64,000 nucleotides of DNA from Coenobita brevimanus (Eukaryota > Arthropoda > Malacostraca > Decapoda > Coenobitidae). The notes below the pieces were generated by a model. That model was not told the origin of the DNA, did no database searches, and saw nothing but the letters and a program-made list of their open reading frames with translations. A program made the position numbers and the translations under genes. This document shows, piece by piece, positions 1 through 10,605 of the stretch. The stretch is from the NCBI GenBank assembly GCA_032717465.1, contig CM064748.1, positions 7,835,463 to 7,899,462 of the forward strand. Reading direction: 5' to 3'. Position 1 is the first letter of the stretch, and the number at the start of each line of letters is the position of its first letter.

Positions 1-392
1 CGTTTAGATCCCCAAAGAGATAGACTGGTGTGTTTCTTCTAAAGAGTGTGATATAGTCTGGCGTGGGAATGAAAGGTCTGCTAGGTGGGATGTAATCTGT
101 GGCAAGTAAGATGATTCCTGTTTGCGTTTGTATTTCTACTGCAAGTGTGTTGGTGAGGAAGTCGTCAAGTATTCTGTGTTGTATATTGTGCTTGACTGCG
201 ATTGCTGTCCCATCCGTGATTCTTTCGTGTCTGTTAGATTTGTATACTCTATACCCTGGAATTTTTAGCTGTTCGTCAGATTTAACCCCATGGCTATTGA
301 GAAGGATTATGTGGGGGTCTATGTGTGTGTAAGTGTTGTTTAGGGTGTGTTTCCTTCCCCTCCAGTTGAGGACATTATGTTGTATTATTCTT
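1..392 (-). pseudogene. E4 ORF2, endonuclease N-terminus (cut by window edge)
   Basis: The minus-strand frame starting near 392 reads an APE-type endonuclease N-terminus with a Gln-His-Asn-Val-Leu-Asn-Trp motif, as in E3 ORF2, and later the Gly-Asp-Leu-Asn-Ala motif at the left edge. Reverse transcriptase and the 3' end lie outside the window; see the complete copy at 27132-29866. Confidence 0.6.
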
Positions 393-430
393 AGTGTTTG
401 GGCCGTTTTGTTCGGGGTTGAGAGAGGTGT

Positions 431-1099
431 TTATTTTTGGTTGCTTGATTTGTTGCTGTGGGGGTTGAGCACTTCACTGGCTTTTTCTTTGATGGCATTG
501 GCAAGTTGTCTAGAGTCTGAGTGCTGCTGGTCGTGACGCTTTTCTGGTTGGTGGGTGGGATTTGTGGATCTGGTGTATCGTGTAAGTGGCTCTGAGATTG
601 GTTCTTGCTGGTGTTCTGCAACATCTTCACCTGTGGTTGTTTCTGGGATTTCTGTGTCTGAGCCGTCATCTGCATTGGATGATGAGTCTGATTCCTCAGA
701 TTCAGTAGAGGTATTTAGCTCCTCGTTGTCTGGTTGTTGGGTCGCAGCTTCCTGCATAATTTCACTGACTGGCATAATAGTTTTGATGATTGCTGCCGAT
801 GGCTGTTCGTCTGGGAAGTTCATAGTTGGCAGGTTGTTAGCAGTGAGGTATAAGTTTAGTTTTTGGTTAAATGTGCCAGGTGCTACGGCGTTCTGCAGAT
901 GAGCATTGAACAGGCACATCATGTACTTAGCCAAAGTGTGGTTGTTGCTGAATAGTGGGTTGGCAGAGATGTTGCTGGTGGCTTGTGTAGCTGCTGTCTT
1001 TGCAATGTCAGCATAGACTTTGTTTTGCTTAGTTTTGTTTGTCTTCTTGATTTCTTCTTCCTTTCCTTTTATTGCCTCTTTCCTAATCTTGCATCTCAT
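431..1099 (-). pseudogene. E4 ORF1 (gag-like), C-terminal half
   Basis: A fragment of a retrotransposon nucleic-acid-binding ORF1. It lacks the N-terminus and the CCHC knuckles. What remains is a Lys-rich start, a segment resembling the E3 ORF1 region after the knuckles (a Phe/Ile-Asn-Ala-His-Leu motif), and an acidic Ser/Glu-rich tail. The first ATG follows the truncation point within a few bases and is in frame. The C-terminus differs from the unit 2 copy by a 1-nt change in a G run near 29936, so one of the two is shifted. Homology rests on comparison with E3 in this window. Confidence 0.65.
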
Positions 1100-1117
1100 T
1101 GCAAGCCTGGCAGCGGC

Positions 1118-1125
1118 CTTTTATG
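1118..1125 (-). promoter_or_regulatory. H3 TATA-like box, separated from its gene
   Basis: The minus strand reads CATAAAAG. In the divergent H3/H4 spacer this is the only TATA-like box pointing toward H3. E4 begins about 20 nt downstream of it, so the box now faces the retroelement and not the H3 ATG. Assignment to the H3 gene left of the window is by layout. Confidence 0.55.
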
Positions 1126-1271
1126 TTGCCTGTCTCAGGACTGGCGGCGTGTGAGTGGTCGGGGTGTGATGTACATGGCGGTGATTTACTGTTCATGCTT
1201 TTTCGATGCAATTCCTGGTTTGCTTGCAAAATTTGGCATGCCCTGTGGCGTGACCTGGCTACGACACCTCT

Positions 1272-1371
1272 CTAGGATTGGCCTCCTGGGAGCTGGGGTG
1301 AGGCCTAGGCCTGAAATCAAGGTTAGATGGATAAGGTTCGTACTTGCACGACCGAGACTGGGTTATATAAG
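1272..1371 (+). promoter_or_regulatory. H4 promoter (unit 1)
   Basis: Contains an inverted CCAAT motif (GATTGG near 1275), the block CCTGAAATCAA at 1309-1319, the block TACTTGCACGACC near 1340, and a TATATAAG box at 1364-1371. About 30 nt downstream lies an initiator-like TCATCACT, followed by a (CTA)n-rich leader. The same two upstream blocks recur at an orphan promoter at 2650-2712. No insertion separates this TATA box from H4. Confidence 0.8.
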
Positions 1372-1427
1372 GGTGGTTGGCGAGCGGGGTCGTCATCACT
1401 GTTGGTGCTGGGAGCGGAGCGGACACT

Positions 1428-1430
<3 letters not shown>

Positions 1431-1464
<34 letters not shown>
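1431..1464 (+). repeat. (CTA)n microsatellite in the H4 5' leader
   Basis: About eleven ACT/CTA triplets lie between the H4 start site and its ATG. Similar GTA triplets occur in the leaders of H2A (4041-4055 on + strand) and H2B (near 22461), suggesting a shared leader preference. Confidence 0.8.
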
Positions 1465-1472
1465 GGGTCTGA

Positions 1473-1802
<330 letters not shown>

Positions 1803-1873
1803 GAGGGTGCGTGCCTAACTGCATGGCACTATTCCACCTGGCCACGGCAAAGCACACAGCAACAACAACCCCC

Positions 1874-1892
1874 GGACCTCTTTTAGAGGTCC
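1874..1892 (+). promoter_or_regulatory. H4 mRNA 3' stem-loop and downstream HDE
   Basis: GGACCTCTTTTAGAGGTCC folds as a stem of 7-8 bp with a U-rich loop. It is 19 nt rather than the standard 16 nt (6-bp stem, 4-nt loop). A purine-rich GAAAGAGAA about 16 nt downstream fits the histone downstream element bound by U7 snRNA. It serves non-polyadenylated 3'-end processing. Confidence 0.85.
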
Positions 1893-1899
1893 ACACCTA

Positions 1900-2076
1900 A
1901 TTTCTGTGAAAGAGAATGAATGAAGGCATAGTAGTCTAGGTAAATGCAGACGTTGAGCTGGTTAGCTAGCACCAAATTTTTTTTTTTTTTTTATAATGTA
2001 ACGGAAATGAAGACATGTAATGCAACCCAACCAACTCTTTACCACACCTAACATAACCTACCTGAACCATACCAAA

Positions 2077-2113
<37 letters not shown>

Positions 2114-2640
2114 CAGTTATAAAAAAAGGGGGGGGGTTAGGCAACTGTCAATTTGGCTTCTACATCTTCTAATTTTTATGGACGTATGCATACATACACA
2201 TACATTATCACTTATCGTGCTGGGCCATTGCTTTCTCTGTCCCTCTCATCTAACCCCTCCCCCCCCCCCTATTTCAGGAAAGCTTTCTCCATACCTATCA
2301 GGGCAATTTCCATCCTGTTGCGAGAGCATCTCCTCTGCTGTGCTCCGGGAGTCGCCTCCATAAATCGTGAAGGCAAATCCCACTATTCCAAGGTATTTCT
2401 GCCTTCATATGCACGAGCAGCAAACTTGAAGGATGCACCTAGAGAATAGAAGACACAGTCAGTCACGTCAGTGAGGCACCACCCACACAGTGCATGATAT
2501 GAATGCCTAAGTGTTAGACAGACAGAATGTCTGCATATGAACAAGTTATCCCTTGAATTTGTCGCTGTCACGGCCGTTTTCTCTAAGTGCCAAAACCCAC
2601 CAATCACCCATCGTACAAGCATTGCATCAACCGCCATACA
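1900..2640. other. H4-H2A convergent spacer, left part
   Basis: No gene is seen. The stretch contains a T run (1977-1992), a (CT)n tract (2082-2111), G and C homopolymers and unremarkable sequence. Short open frames here are not supported by any recognisable protein. Confidence 0.7.
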
Positions 2641-2646
2641 ACCACT

Positions 2647-2760
2647 GAGGCCTGAAATCAAATTTAAATGGATCCGGTTGGTACTTGCACGACCGCTAGT
2701 GCATTATATAGAAGAGGTGGTCGACAAGGTGGCTGACACTCGCCTCCCAACAGCTTCACT
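2647..2760 (+). promoter_or_regulatory. Orphan histone-type promoter (unit 1)
   Basis: Shares with the H4 promoter the block CCTGAAATCAA, an ATGGAT segment, the block TACTTGCACGACC and a TATATA box (here 2705-2712) at the same relative spacing. No histone gene follows on the plus strand: the next ATG runs through GCT/GAT/TAT triplets into a stop. It is preserved in unit 2 (32128-32241). It may be the relic of a lost histone gene (H1 is the obvious missing candidate) or a promoter for a non-coding RNA. Confidence 0.6.
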
Positions 2761-2792
2761 AAGCAGGCCTACACCGGAGCTCGCAGTTCGAT

Positions 2793-2841
2793 GGCTGCTG
2801 CTGCTGCTGATGATGATGATGATTATTATTATTATTAATCT

Positions 2842-2878
<37 letters not shown>

Positions 2879-3056
2879 TGAATGAATGGATGGATGGATG
2901 AATAGATAGATGATGATGGTTTTTTTTTTTTTTTTTATAGGAACTAGTTGTTGTAATACTACTCCTAATGACGAGAGAAATGAATGAATAGTATTTTCTT
3001 AATTATTCCTCTTATCTGGGGGTGTTAAATCCACCATGGTCGTCACCACAGGGATA

Positions 3057-3146
<90 letters not shown>

Positions 3147-3359
3147 TATATCTATATATATACTGTGGAATACATCACCATATCCTCTGTCACTGAACGA
3201 CTTTGTCCATTCCTTCGATGGTGGGAGAACAGCCATCATCACCACCTATGTCTTCATTCATCCACCAGGCCAGGCAGTTATTTAGGAGGCATAATTATAC
3301 AGTACAGTATTATGTAGGTGCAGTTGGGAACGGGACAAGACGCTATGTAGTAGTGGGAA

Positions 3360-3396
<37 letters not shown>

Positions 3397-3600
3397 CGAC
3401 CTTCACTGATGTCAGTAGCTTCTTACATGCAACCGAACGTAAATATATAGCCACAGACACATGCCAGCATTCAACACATACCACATTCTACGCACATACA
3501 TACAGACAGACAGACACATACATTACAGTCTACCAACACATTCATCCATACACAAAGATGATGATGATGATGATGATGTTGAGCAAAGTCTATTCTCTCT
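2793..3600. repeat. Simple-repeat block between orphan promoter and H2A 3' end
   Basis: A GCT/GAT/ATT triplet block (2793-2880), a T run (2920-2937), a long (AT)n block (3060-3163), an (ATT)n block (3360-3394) and a short (GAT)n block (3557-3578). Lengths differ between units, especially (AT)n, while the intervening sequence is nearly unchanged. No gene is seen. Confidence 0.9.
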
Positions 3601-3614
3601 CAAGAAATGAATGT

Positions 3615-3630
3615 GGCTCCTAAAGGAGCC
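3615..3630 (-). promoter_or_regulatory. H2A mRNA 3' stem-loop (unit 1)
   Basis: On the minus strand it reads GGCTCCTTTAGGAGCC: 6-bp stem and UUUA loop, the canonical replication-dependent form bound by SLBP. A purine-rich GAGAGAGAA follows about 15 nt downstream as the probable U7 element. Confidence 0.92.
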
Positions 3631-3668
3631 GATGGAGGTGAAGAAGAAGAAGGATTTCTTGGAAGTGT

Positions 3669-4094
<426 letters not shown>

Positions 4095-4112
4095 TCAGGA
4101 GAAGACTAATGC

Positions 4113-4122
4113 GTCACCCGCC
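4113..4122 (+). repeat. Target-site copy 1, H2A start site (unit 1)
   Basis: GTCACCCGCC next to the H2A leader. The same word recurs at 4296 and 10807, bounding each inserted element. It is the natural H2A core promoter sequence around the expected start site. Confidence 0.85.
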
Positions 4123-4295
4123 GTTCGTTCGTTCGTTCGTTTAAAGTTTCCCTGCACATATAGTGCAGGCCGGGCCATACATTAGCCCGGTCAGTGGTGT
4201 ATGGGCTGATTAAAAAACAGTAAGTGGGGAGGACAGGACCTGGGGAATGCCCAGCACACACGTCCTGTCTCCTGACTGGCTTTGTGGTGTGTGTG
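4123..4295 (-). mobile_element. Short element b (unit 1)
   Basis: A 173-bp element flanked by GTCACCCGCC on both sides. On the minus strand it ends in two hairpins (on + coordinates 4151-4169 and 4170-4189) followed by (GAAC)n, the same 3' end layout as A1 and B. It has no coding capacity. It may be a 5'-truncated copy of a related element or a non-autonomous element using the same machinery. It is present at the corresponding place in unit 2 (34328-34500). Confidence 0.75.
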
Positions 4296-4305
4296 GTCAC
4301 CCGCC
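4296..4305 (+). repeat. Target-site copy 2 (between b and A1)
   Basis: GTCACCCGCC separating element b from the 3' end of A1. Confidence 0.85.
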
Positions 4306-4333
4306 GTTCGTTCGTTCGTTCAAAGATTTTCCC

Positions 4334-4369
4334 CCCCTGTAGAGGGGACCGGGCCATATATTAGCCCAG
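4334..4369 (-). other. A1 3'-terminal double hairpin
   Basis: In element sense: stem CTGGGC/GCCCGG with an AU-rich loop, then stem CCCCT/AGGGG, then an A-rich link and (GAAC)n ending at the target. The same layout with different stem bases is found in elements a, b and B1-B4. It is the probable RT recognition structure. Confidence 0.65.
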
Positions 4370-4405
4370 TTGGTGGGTTATGGGCTGAGAGTAATTGTTC
4401 AGTCT

Positions 4406-4451
<46 letters not shown>

Positions 4452-4454
4452 ATA

Positions 4455-7400
4455 TTAAGTTGGAGGGGGAGTGCTGCGCACTACTTCAATAAGAGTGGGA
4501 AGTTGGGAGGTGGCAACAACTGTGGCGGCAGTGTTTCTAAGTGTTCTTTCAGGTTTTGCTGCAGTGTGGGACCGAGGGATGTCGGGGTTTGGGTATCGGG
4601 AGCTTGTTCTGATGCGGGAAGTGGCTGGACAGCGGAGGAGGTAATGTAGGAGTGGGTAGGGCGTGATCATTTTGCAGTGTGAGCATTCAGTGGTGGGGTC
4701 GTTATCTGTGGTGATAAGGTTACTCCGGCACATGTATCCCAGGCGAAGACGGTGTAGGTGCGTAAGTGTTTTGTTGTCAATGGATTTGGTAATTTTAAGT
4801 GGCTTATATTGTGTGGCCATGGCAAACCACGTGGCAGAAGGTGAGCCCAGTTGTACGTGTACTTGGTGATCTTCGCGGTTGAGAATGAGCGCCTTCTGTT
4901 TTATGGTGCTCTTGATGTGGCTTAGGCTAGGTGAAATGTTGATGTCGATGTGAGGGTGTTCAATGGCGCTCTTTGCGATTTTGTCCGCTTTTTCATTTCC
5001 AGCTATGCCAACATGGCTGGGGACCCAGTGAATGGTGATTGATCCTCCAGTGTCGTGGATTTTTTGGGCGGTGGCTAGGATGTCAGAGGTTAATTGGATG
5101 TTGTCGGTATGGTGGGATCGTCGTAGCGTGTGTATAGCAGTTGCAGAGTCTGTGTGGATGATGACTGTGGATGCAGGGGCGTTGGCAAGGGCATCTGAAA
5201 GGGCAGCTGAGATGGCAGTCAGTTCAGCCTGTAGGGTGGAGGCTCCGTCGGTGATGCGAAAGCCGCATGTTCTGTCTCCGCAGACGAAGGCAGCACCGGC
5301 TCTCGATGCAGCAACGGAGCCGTCAGTGTAGTAGGTGGTGGAGTTCAGTGGAGTGAGGAGGGCTATACGCTGGAGGCCCTCCTGACGGAGCTGTTGGGTG
5401 GGAGTTTGGGCTTTGGTTGGTGAGTGAGAGAGAAGGAGATTTAACAGTGGTGTGTTCCACGGTGGTTGTGGATGGTAGGACGAGCTGGGTGTGTCGGAGG
5501 CTTGTGTGATGAATGGGTTGAGTTCAAAGGTGTGAATGGCACGTGCAGCAGAGTGTACCCAGTTGTTGGATAATACCTCGGGGTGAAGGTTGGATGCGGC
5601 TCTGAGCCGTGGCAGGAGAGGAAGAGGGGATAAGATGTAGGCAAGTTTGGCGGTGAGGCCTGCGACTTTTGCTTGTATGCGGAGGTGTAGGGATTCAATG
5701 TTGCACTCCATACGGAGATTGCAAAGTCGGGTCCACATTGGGGAGCCAGTCATGGTGCGCAGGGCCTCATTCTGGATTACTTCCAGTTTCTTGATTAATG
5801 GAGGGCCAATGGTTGGTAAGGCTGGGGCAGAGTAATCCACTATGGACCTGATGGCCTGAACATAAAACAGACGGAGAACTTTGTAGGAGGCACCCCCTCC
5901 CTTTCCTGCTAGGGCTCGAAGAGCACTGAGGCGCAGCCTGGTTCTCTCCCTGAGGAGCTGGACTTCTGCTTGGAAGGAGAGTTTGTGGTCAAATATCACC
6001 CCCAGGTATCGATGGGTGGTGACGTATTCTACTGGTGTTGTACCGAGGTATAATTTGTCTTTAGGGGGGTAGATGCCGATGGGTAGGGCTTTTGTTTTTG
6101 TGGCATTGATTTTCAACCCTAGTTCGACGCATCCCTGATAGAGCTTGGATATGGCTCTTTGAGCTTTGGTGTGATAGGGGCCGCCGTGAATAACTAGTGT
6201 GATATCATCAGCGTAACATAGCAGCCGTGTCCCAGGACCGAGGTCGATTTGCAGGAGGCGTTCTACGAGAGTGTTGAATAGGGTGGGGCTGATTACACTG
6301 CCCTGAGGAGTACCATTTGTATGGTGGTGTGCTGAAGATGTATGACCCTGGAAGCGGACTGCCGCTTCTCGGTCGTTGAAAAAGTTTTCGATCCAGCCAA
6401 GGAGGCGGCCCCCAACACCCCTGCTTGCCAGGGTTGCCAGGATAGCCTCAGGGCATGCCAGCTCGAAAGCCTTTTCTAGATCGATGAAGACGGCCAGTCC
6501 TTTGCCACCGCGTAACTCCGAGAGGAAGGAACTCAGGCACTCTGCTGTCCCTCTGCCCTTGGTATAGGCAAAGATATGGCTGTGAGGGGCAGGGAGGTGC
6601 CAGCCAAGTCGCCCTAGGACCATCCTCTCGGCAGTTTTGCTTAGGCAACTAAGGAGGGAGATGGGCCTGAAAGTCGTAGGGTCGTGTGGTTTTGGGATGG
6701 GGTGTATAATGGCCTGTTTCCATTGTGTGGGGAGCTTGCCCAGAGACCACGAGTGGTTAATAAGGTCTAGAAAGGCTGACTTGGCTGTAGGTCCAGCATT
6801 GTCAATCATAGAATAGGTAATTCCGTCGGGGCCTGGGGCGGTGTCTGAACTGGACTTGAGGGCCTGATTAAGCTCGTGAATGGTGAAGAGGTGGTCAGTG
6901 TCAGCTGGGCTGGTCTTGTTCGCCAGGATGAGTTCTGATCTTGTCTCGTGTAACGCTTCCTGCCGGAGTCTAGTGCCTTCTGGGAGTTGAGTGGGACAGG
7001 TTCTGTGGGCAAAGGTTACAGCCAGCCTTTCGGCTTCGCCTTGTGGATCAGGGTGTGAGGGAGGCCGAGCAGGGCGGGGGTTCGAGACAGCTCGTAATTT
7101 TTTCCATATGTCCCCAAGTTTAGAATAAGCCCCGAGCGACTGGCACCACTCCAACCACTTCTTCTCCTTTATGTCATTTTTCTCTGCTATTGAATGACTG
7201 ATGACTGCTTGCAGGTACTGGAGTGCTTCAGGTGTGGGGTGGGCTCTGTACAGCTTTTTTGCCCTGTTAAGCCGGTGATTGAGTTCGCGCACTCTGTCGC
7301 AAAAGAACCAATGGTCTTTGTGGTGGACTCGAGGGACAGTGGTTTTCGGGATGGATGTTTCAGCAGCGGCACGGAAGGCATCTGTTAGACAGGCAGCATG

Positions 7401-8165
7401 TTCATCGAGGTCGAGAGGGGGAGTATAGGAAGTTAGTTCCTCTAGTGAGGAGGAGAAGAGGGCCCAGTTGGCTTGCTTGGTGTTCCATCTGGGTGGGGGC
7501 CCGGGGGGTTTGGGAATTACAGCCACGTCAATGGTACATATGATGGCATGGTGGTCGGAGGTGAGGGTGGGGTGTACCTCCCATTTTGTGAGGGTGGCAA
7601 GATCTGAGGAGACAAAGGAGAGGTCCAGCCTGCCGCCATGTAAGTGGGTTGGAATTTGAGGGTTATTGAGGAGGTGGATGTTAGGTATGTCTTCCAGCAG
7701 CTCAGCGATGTGACGTCCGGTGGCATTTGCTATTCTGCTTGAGCCGAGACAGGGGTGGTGAGCGTTTAGGTCGCCACCGATGAAAATCTGTTCGGTGGTG
7801 GGGAGCGTGAAGAGCTCCCCGAGGTTTGCTTCGGCTGTGGGGGAACGGTAGATGTTGTAAATGTTGAGATGGCCGTTTGCGAGGGTGATGGTGATTCCCT
7901 GGAGTTCGATGGAGCCGCCGCAGGTTGGAAGGGGGTCGATGGCAGAGGTGGGGATGTGGTTGCGCACCAGGATGGCACATCCCCGAGGGCCTCCGTGGGC
8001 TCGTGGCAGGAGGAAGGTGTTAAAGCCTCGTAGTCGTAGTGGGCGGTGTTCGGTAAGAAGCGTCTCCTGGAGGAGGAAGATGTCGATATGGTCTTGGTGT
8101 GCTGCTTCTTCCAGCAAGGAGCGCTTGCCTGATGCACCGAGGATGTTCCACTGTAGAATACGAAG
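4455..8165 (-). CDS. A1 ORF2: endonuclease-reverse transcriptase-RNase H polyprotein
   Basis: About 1,237 uninterrupted codons. Counting from position 8117, the order is: APE-type endonuclease (residues 1-215; catalytic-type motifs QET at 17-19, GGDLNAHH at 114-121, SDHH near 188), reverse transcriptase (PISLLSCLSKTAERM, GTPQGS, active-site YADD at 635-638), RNase H (YYTDGS near 929, HTDS, WVPSHVGIAGNEKAD) and a C-terminal CX2C-H-C motif. It should nick the target and copy the element RNA there. No ATG lies near the endonuclease start (the LRILQWN segment at about 8165); the frame is -1 to ORF1, so it probably depends on frameshifting or reinitiation. The N-terminus is approximate. Confidence 0.88.
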   Translation of the reverse strand, partial: LRILQWNILGASGKRSLLEEAAHQDHIDIFLLQETLLTEHRPLRLRGFNTFLLPRAHGGPRGCAILVRNHIPTSAIDPLPTCGGSIELQGITITLANGHLNIYNIYRSPTAEANLGELFTLPTTEQIFIGGDLNAHHPCLGSSRIANATGRHIAELLEDIPNIHLLNNPQIPTHLHGGRLDLSFVSSDLATLTKWEVHPTLTSDHHAIICTIDVAVIPKPPGPPPRWNTKQANWALFSSSLEELTSYTPPLDLDEHAACLTDAFRAAAETSIPKTTVPRVHHKDHWFFCDRVRELNHRLNRAKKLYRAHPTPEALQYLQAVISHSIAEKNDIKEKKWLEWCQSLGAYSKLGDIWKKLRAVSNPRPARPPSHPDPQGEAERLAVTFAHRTCPTQLPEGTRLRQEALHETRSELILANKTSPADTDHLFTIHELNQALKSSSDTAPGPDGITYSMIDNAGPTAKSAFLDLINHSWSLGKLPTQWKQAIIHPIPKPHDPTTFRPISLLSCLSKTAERMVLGRLGWHLPAPHSHIFAYTKGRGTAECLSSFLSELRGGKGLAVFIDLEKAFELACPEAILATLASRGVGGRLLGWIENFFNDREAAVRFQGHTSSAHHHTNGTPQGSVISPTLFNTLVERLLQIDLGPGTRLLCYADDITLVIHGGPYHTKAQRAISKLYQGCVELGLKINATKTKALPIGIYPPKDKLYLGTTPVEYVTTHRYLGVIFDHKLSFQAEVQLLRERTRLRLSALRALAGKGGGASYKVLRLFYVQAIRSIVDYSAPALPTIGPPLIKKLEVIQNEALRTMTGSPMWTRLCNLRMECNIESLHLRIQAKVAGLTAKLAYILSPLPLLPRLRAASNLHPEVLSNNWVHSAARAIHTFELNPFITQASDTPSSSYHPQPPWNTPLLNLLLSHSPTKAQTPTQQLRQEGLQRIALLTPLNSTTYYTDGSVAASRAGAAFVCGDRTCGFRITDGASTLQAELTAISAALSDALANAPASTVIIHTDSATAIHTLRRSHHTDNIQLTSDILATAQKIHDTGGSITIHWVPSHVGIAGNEKADKIAKSAIEHPHIDINISPSLSHIKSTIKQKALILNREDHQVHVQLGSPSATWFAMATQYKPLKITKSIDNKTLTHLHRLRLGYMCRSNLITTDNDPTTECSHCKMITPYPLLHYLLRCPATSRIRTSSRYPNPDIPRSHTAAKPERTLRNTAATVVATSQLPTLIEVVRSTPPPT

Positions 8166-8218
8166 CTTTGAGGTGGAGGGGGGGCGTGATTGACTGTGAG
8201 TAGGGGGGAGGGAACTTG

Positions 8219-10115
8219 TTATTTCTCTGTGTCTGTGGGTGTCAGTATGGGGGATCGTGAGCGCTGTCTGTGTGGTGACTTGTTCGTAGTGTGTGTTGGT
8301 TTGCTTGTGTCTGTGGGGGCACTGTGTGCGTGTTTGCGGGATCTGTTTTTGGATGAAGATCGGCTCCTTGGGTTTTCGGGGGCTGGACGTGTAGAGGGTT
8401 GTGGTGCTGGCTGCTTGTGTTTGTGTGTACGGAGTGTGCTGTGGGGGGTTGTATGTTCGGTAGTGGTGGGGGTCGTGGTGGGTTGTTCTGTTGTCTGTGT
8501 CGGGGTGGTGGTGGACAGTAGATCTGAGCTGGAGGTGTCGTGGGGTAGGGGATTTTCCATCCAGTCGCTGACTGTTCTGTCGGCAATCAGGAGGATTGGT
8601 TCTGGGTTGATGGGGCGGCCTATCTGTAGGGCGATCCCGATTGCAATGGCTTCGCCTAACTGCTGACCTAGGACTCGGAGGTCGTCTTTGGTGATTATCA
8701 TGTGGTCTGTTGTCGGTGTGGGGGCAGGAGGGGGTTTTGGGTGGAGACCTCGGATTCGGTCTGAGTGCCAGTGTCCAGCTTTGGATGTGTGATGGGTGGC
8801 TGTTGGGAGGACAGAGCTGGTGTTGCAGTTTGATGGGTTGGTGGGCTCAGCCGGCGGTGATGGGTCTCTGGGGGAATGTGCTTGTCTGATGGTAGGGGTG
8901 GAAAGTCTGCATGTGTGAGGACTTGAGGGGCTGTGGTGGTTTGCTGACCCCATGTGAAGTTTCCAGGTGGTGCAGGTGATGTTATTACCCTTTCTTGGAC
9001 CCAGCGTTGCTCCCTGTCGATGCCCCTCTGAACTTGTTCTTTCCGGGCAGGGCAGATCTTGTTCCACGCATGGTGGTTCCCTTGGCAGTTTGGGCACTTG
9101 GCTACGACGGGTTGCTTTGCCTTGATTTTGTCGAGGCACTGTTGCGTGGGGTGGCGCCTGCTGCATATGGCGCATGTTGGAGGGCGGGTGCACCTTGTTT
9201 GGTGGTGTCCAAACCTTTGGCAGTTGAAACACCGAAGTGGTTCTGGGGTGTAGGGGCGAAGGTCGAAAGTGCCCCATGAGTTTAAATTGAGGTTTGGTGG
9301 GATAGGGCCTCTCAGTGTGATGAGTACCTGTCTGGTGGGTTCCCCCCTGACTTCGCACCGCTGGGCTGTCTCCACCTGGATGTGGTTGAGGACGGGTTGT
9401 AGGGGAAAATTTAGGGGATAGCGCTGTACGACAAATTTGCGTGTTGCGAGATTTGGGTCTAATTTCTTGAGATCGATAGTTTTGCCTGCTACAGTGTTCA
9501 AGTCGTTAAGGGCATGGAAGGTGGCTTCGTCAAGGGGAATAATGATGGTATTCAGGTTTTTAGTGGCTTCAAGTTTGAATTTGAGGTGGGGTGCTCAGTC
9601 TCGATGGCGGTGACTATGTCGTAGGTCGTGGGGAAGGCATCGTTAGGAGCAATGAGGAATGCTGGGAGTTTGGAGTGTGGTTGGGGTGGAGCTCTGGTAG
9701 TGTCTGTAACGGGGTGGGATGCTTGTGGGTGGGTACGGGGGTGGTGGGTTGCAGGGTGTGAGGTGTTGGCATCAGACAGGTGGTTGAGTCTTTTTTCCTG
9801 CCTTCTTCTTTTTGTGACAAGGGTGAAACCGTCGTCAGTGTCTGAGGGCGCCAGGGTGGCGGCGGATCGGGGTGCGTGCTTAGGAACTGAGGGCAAGGCG
9901 GCATTGTCAGTAAGGTCTGGATCAGGTCCAGGTTGGTCGGCAGGGAGATCCTCGGTTTCCATGGCAGGAGTGGAGGAAAAGAAGTCGTCACAGTCGTATT
10001 CTGGGCCAGTGAGTCTTGGTTTCTTAGCAGAGGAGCGCTTTCTGGGAGATGTGGGTGGAGCCTCTGCTGACTCTGCTTCCGAAGTGGGTGTGGCTCGCTG
10101 AACGTCGGAGCTCAT
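8219..10115 (-). pseudogene. A1 ORF1 (gag-like, zinc knuckles), frameshifted
   Basis: An RNA-binding ORF1 protein. The N-terminal part (9552-10115) has a basic PRLTGPEY motif and a DDGFTLVTKRRR motif. The middle (8698-9501) has a conserved fold and three Cys/His knuckles beginning CFNCQRFGHHQTRC. The C-terminal part (8219 to about 8720) is Ser/Arg-rich. The three parts lie in different frames, with breaks near 9590 and 8720. The intact 631-aa relatives in B3 and B4 show the intended order. ATG at 10115 follows a long T run on the minus strand. Confidence 0.85.
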
Positions 10116-10129
10116 GGCGAAAGAGTGAT

Positions 10130-10130
<1 letters not shown>

Positions 10131-10161
<31 letters not shown>
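10131..10161 (-). other. A1 poly(U) tract before ORF1 start
   Basis: A homopolymer A run on +, poly(T) in element sense, 16 nt upstream of the ORF1 ATG. All four B copies have the same feature directly before their ORF1 ATG, followed upstream by an (AT)n block. Confidence 0.7.
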
Positions 10162-10164
<3 letters not shown>

Positions 10165-10389
10165 ATATATATATGTATCTATGATATATATATATATATA
10201 TATATACTTAGGTATTTATTTATTCAGTTGTTTATCCATGGCTCATTTCTAGTATACAAACATGTGCATACTCATACACCCATGTATATTTCGAATATAC
10301 ATGAATGTATGTGCGTGAACCTATGTGTATACTTTAACAGAGCGACGAGAGAAACAAGAAAATAAACAAATTATCAACTGCAATCCGGC

Positions 10390-10605
10390 GGTTCCCTACA
10401 GTAACGGGGGGCCTAACTCCCCGCCCTCTAAAGGGCGACGCAGGAGACCCCGTCACTGCCCCGTGAGGGTCTTGCCTAACCTAGCCCTAACAGAGCCAAC
10501 CCTTGCCGCCTCCTATAACCAGGCCTCTAAGGCCCCCCCTCATGGAGATACCCTAACGGTATTCCTTCAGGGTTCGGCGTCGTACTACGGCAGGGACTCT
10601 AAGAT
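10390..10605 (-). other. A1 5'UTR structured module
   Basis: A G/C-rich block with several short hairpins (for example ATACC/GGTAT, GGCCT/AGGCC, GCCCT/AGGGC). It is shared with B1-B4 and, in the same sense, with the unrelated E3 element (16805-17015). Confidence 0.7.

Larger units (their letters stand above)
1..1105 (-). mobile_element. E4 Jockey-like retrotransposon, 5' portion (copy before unit 1)
   Basis: This is the 5' part of a Jockey-like non-LTR element on the minus strand; the rest lies left of the window. It is nearly identical to 29474-30579 in the next repeat, offset 29,474. It carries the C-terminal half of ORF1 and the beginning of the ORF2 endonuclease. The element is 5'-truncated: homology to E3 ORF1 starts just after the last zinc knuckle (the Leu-Ala-Met motif). 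The 5' junction is placed at about 1105/1106, twenty nt downstream of the H3 TATA-like box. Because both units carry it at the same base, the insertion predates the duplication of the unit. Confidence 0.8.

Noticed and set aside
2793..2881. Degenerate H1 gene after the orphan promoter
   Set aside because: Only triplet repeats follow; no Lys/Ala/Pro-rich tail or globular domain can be read in any frame.
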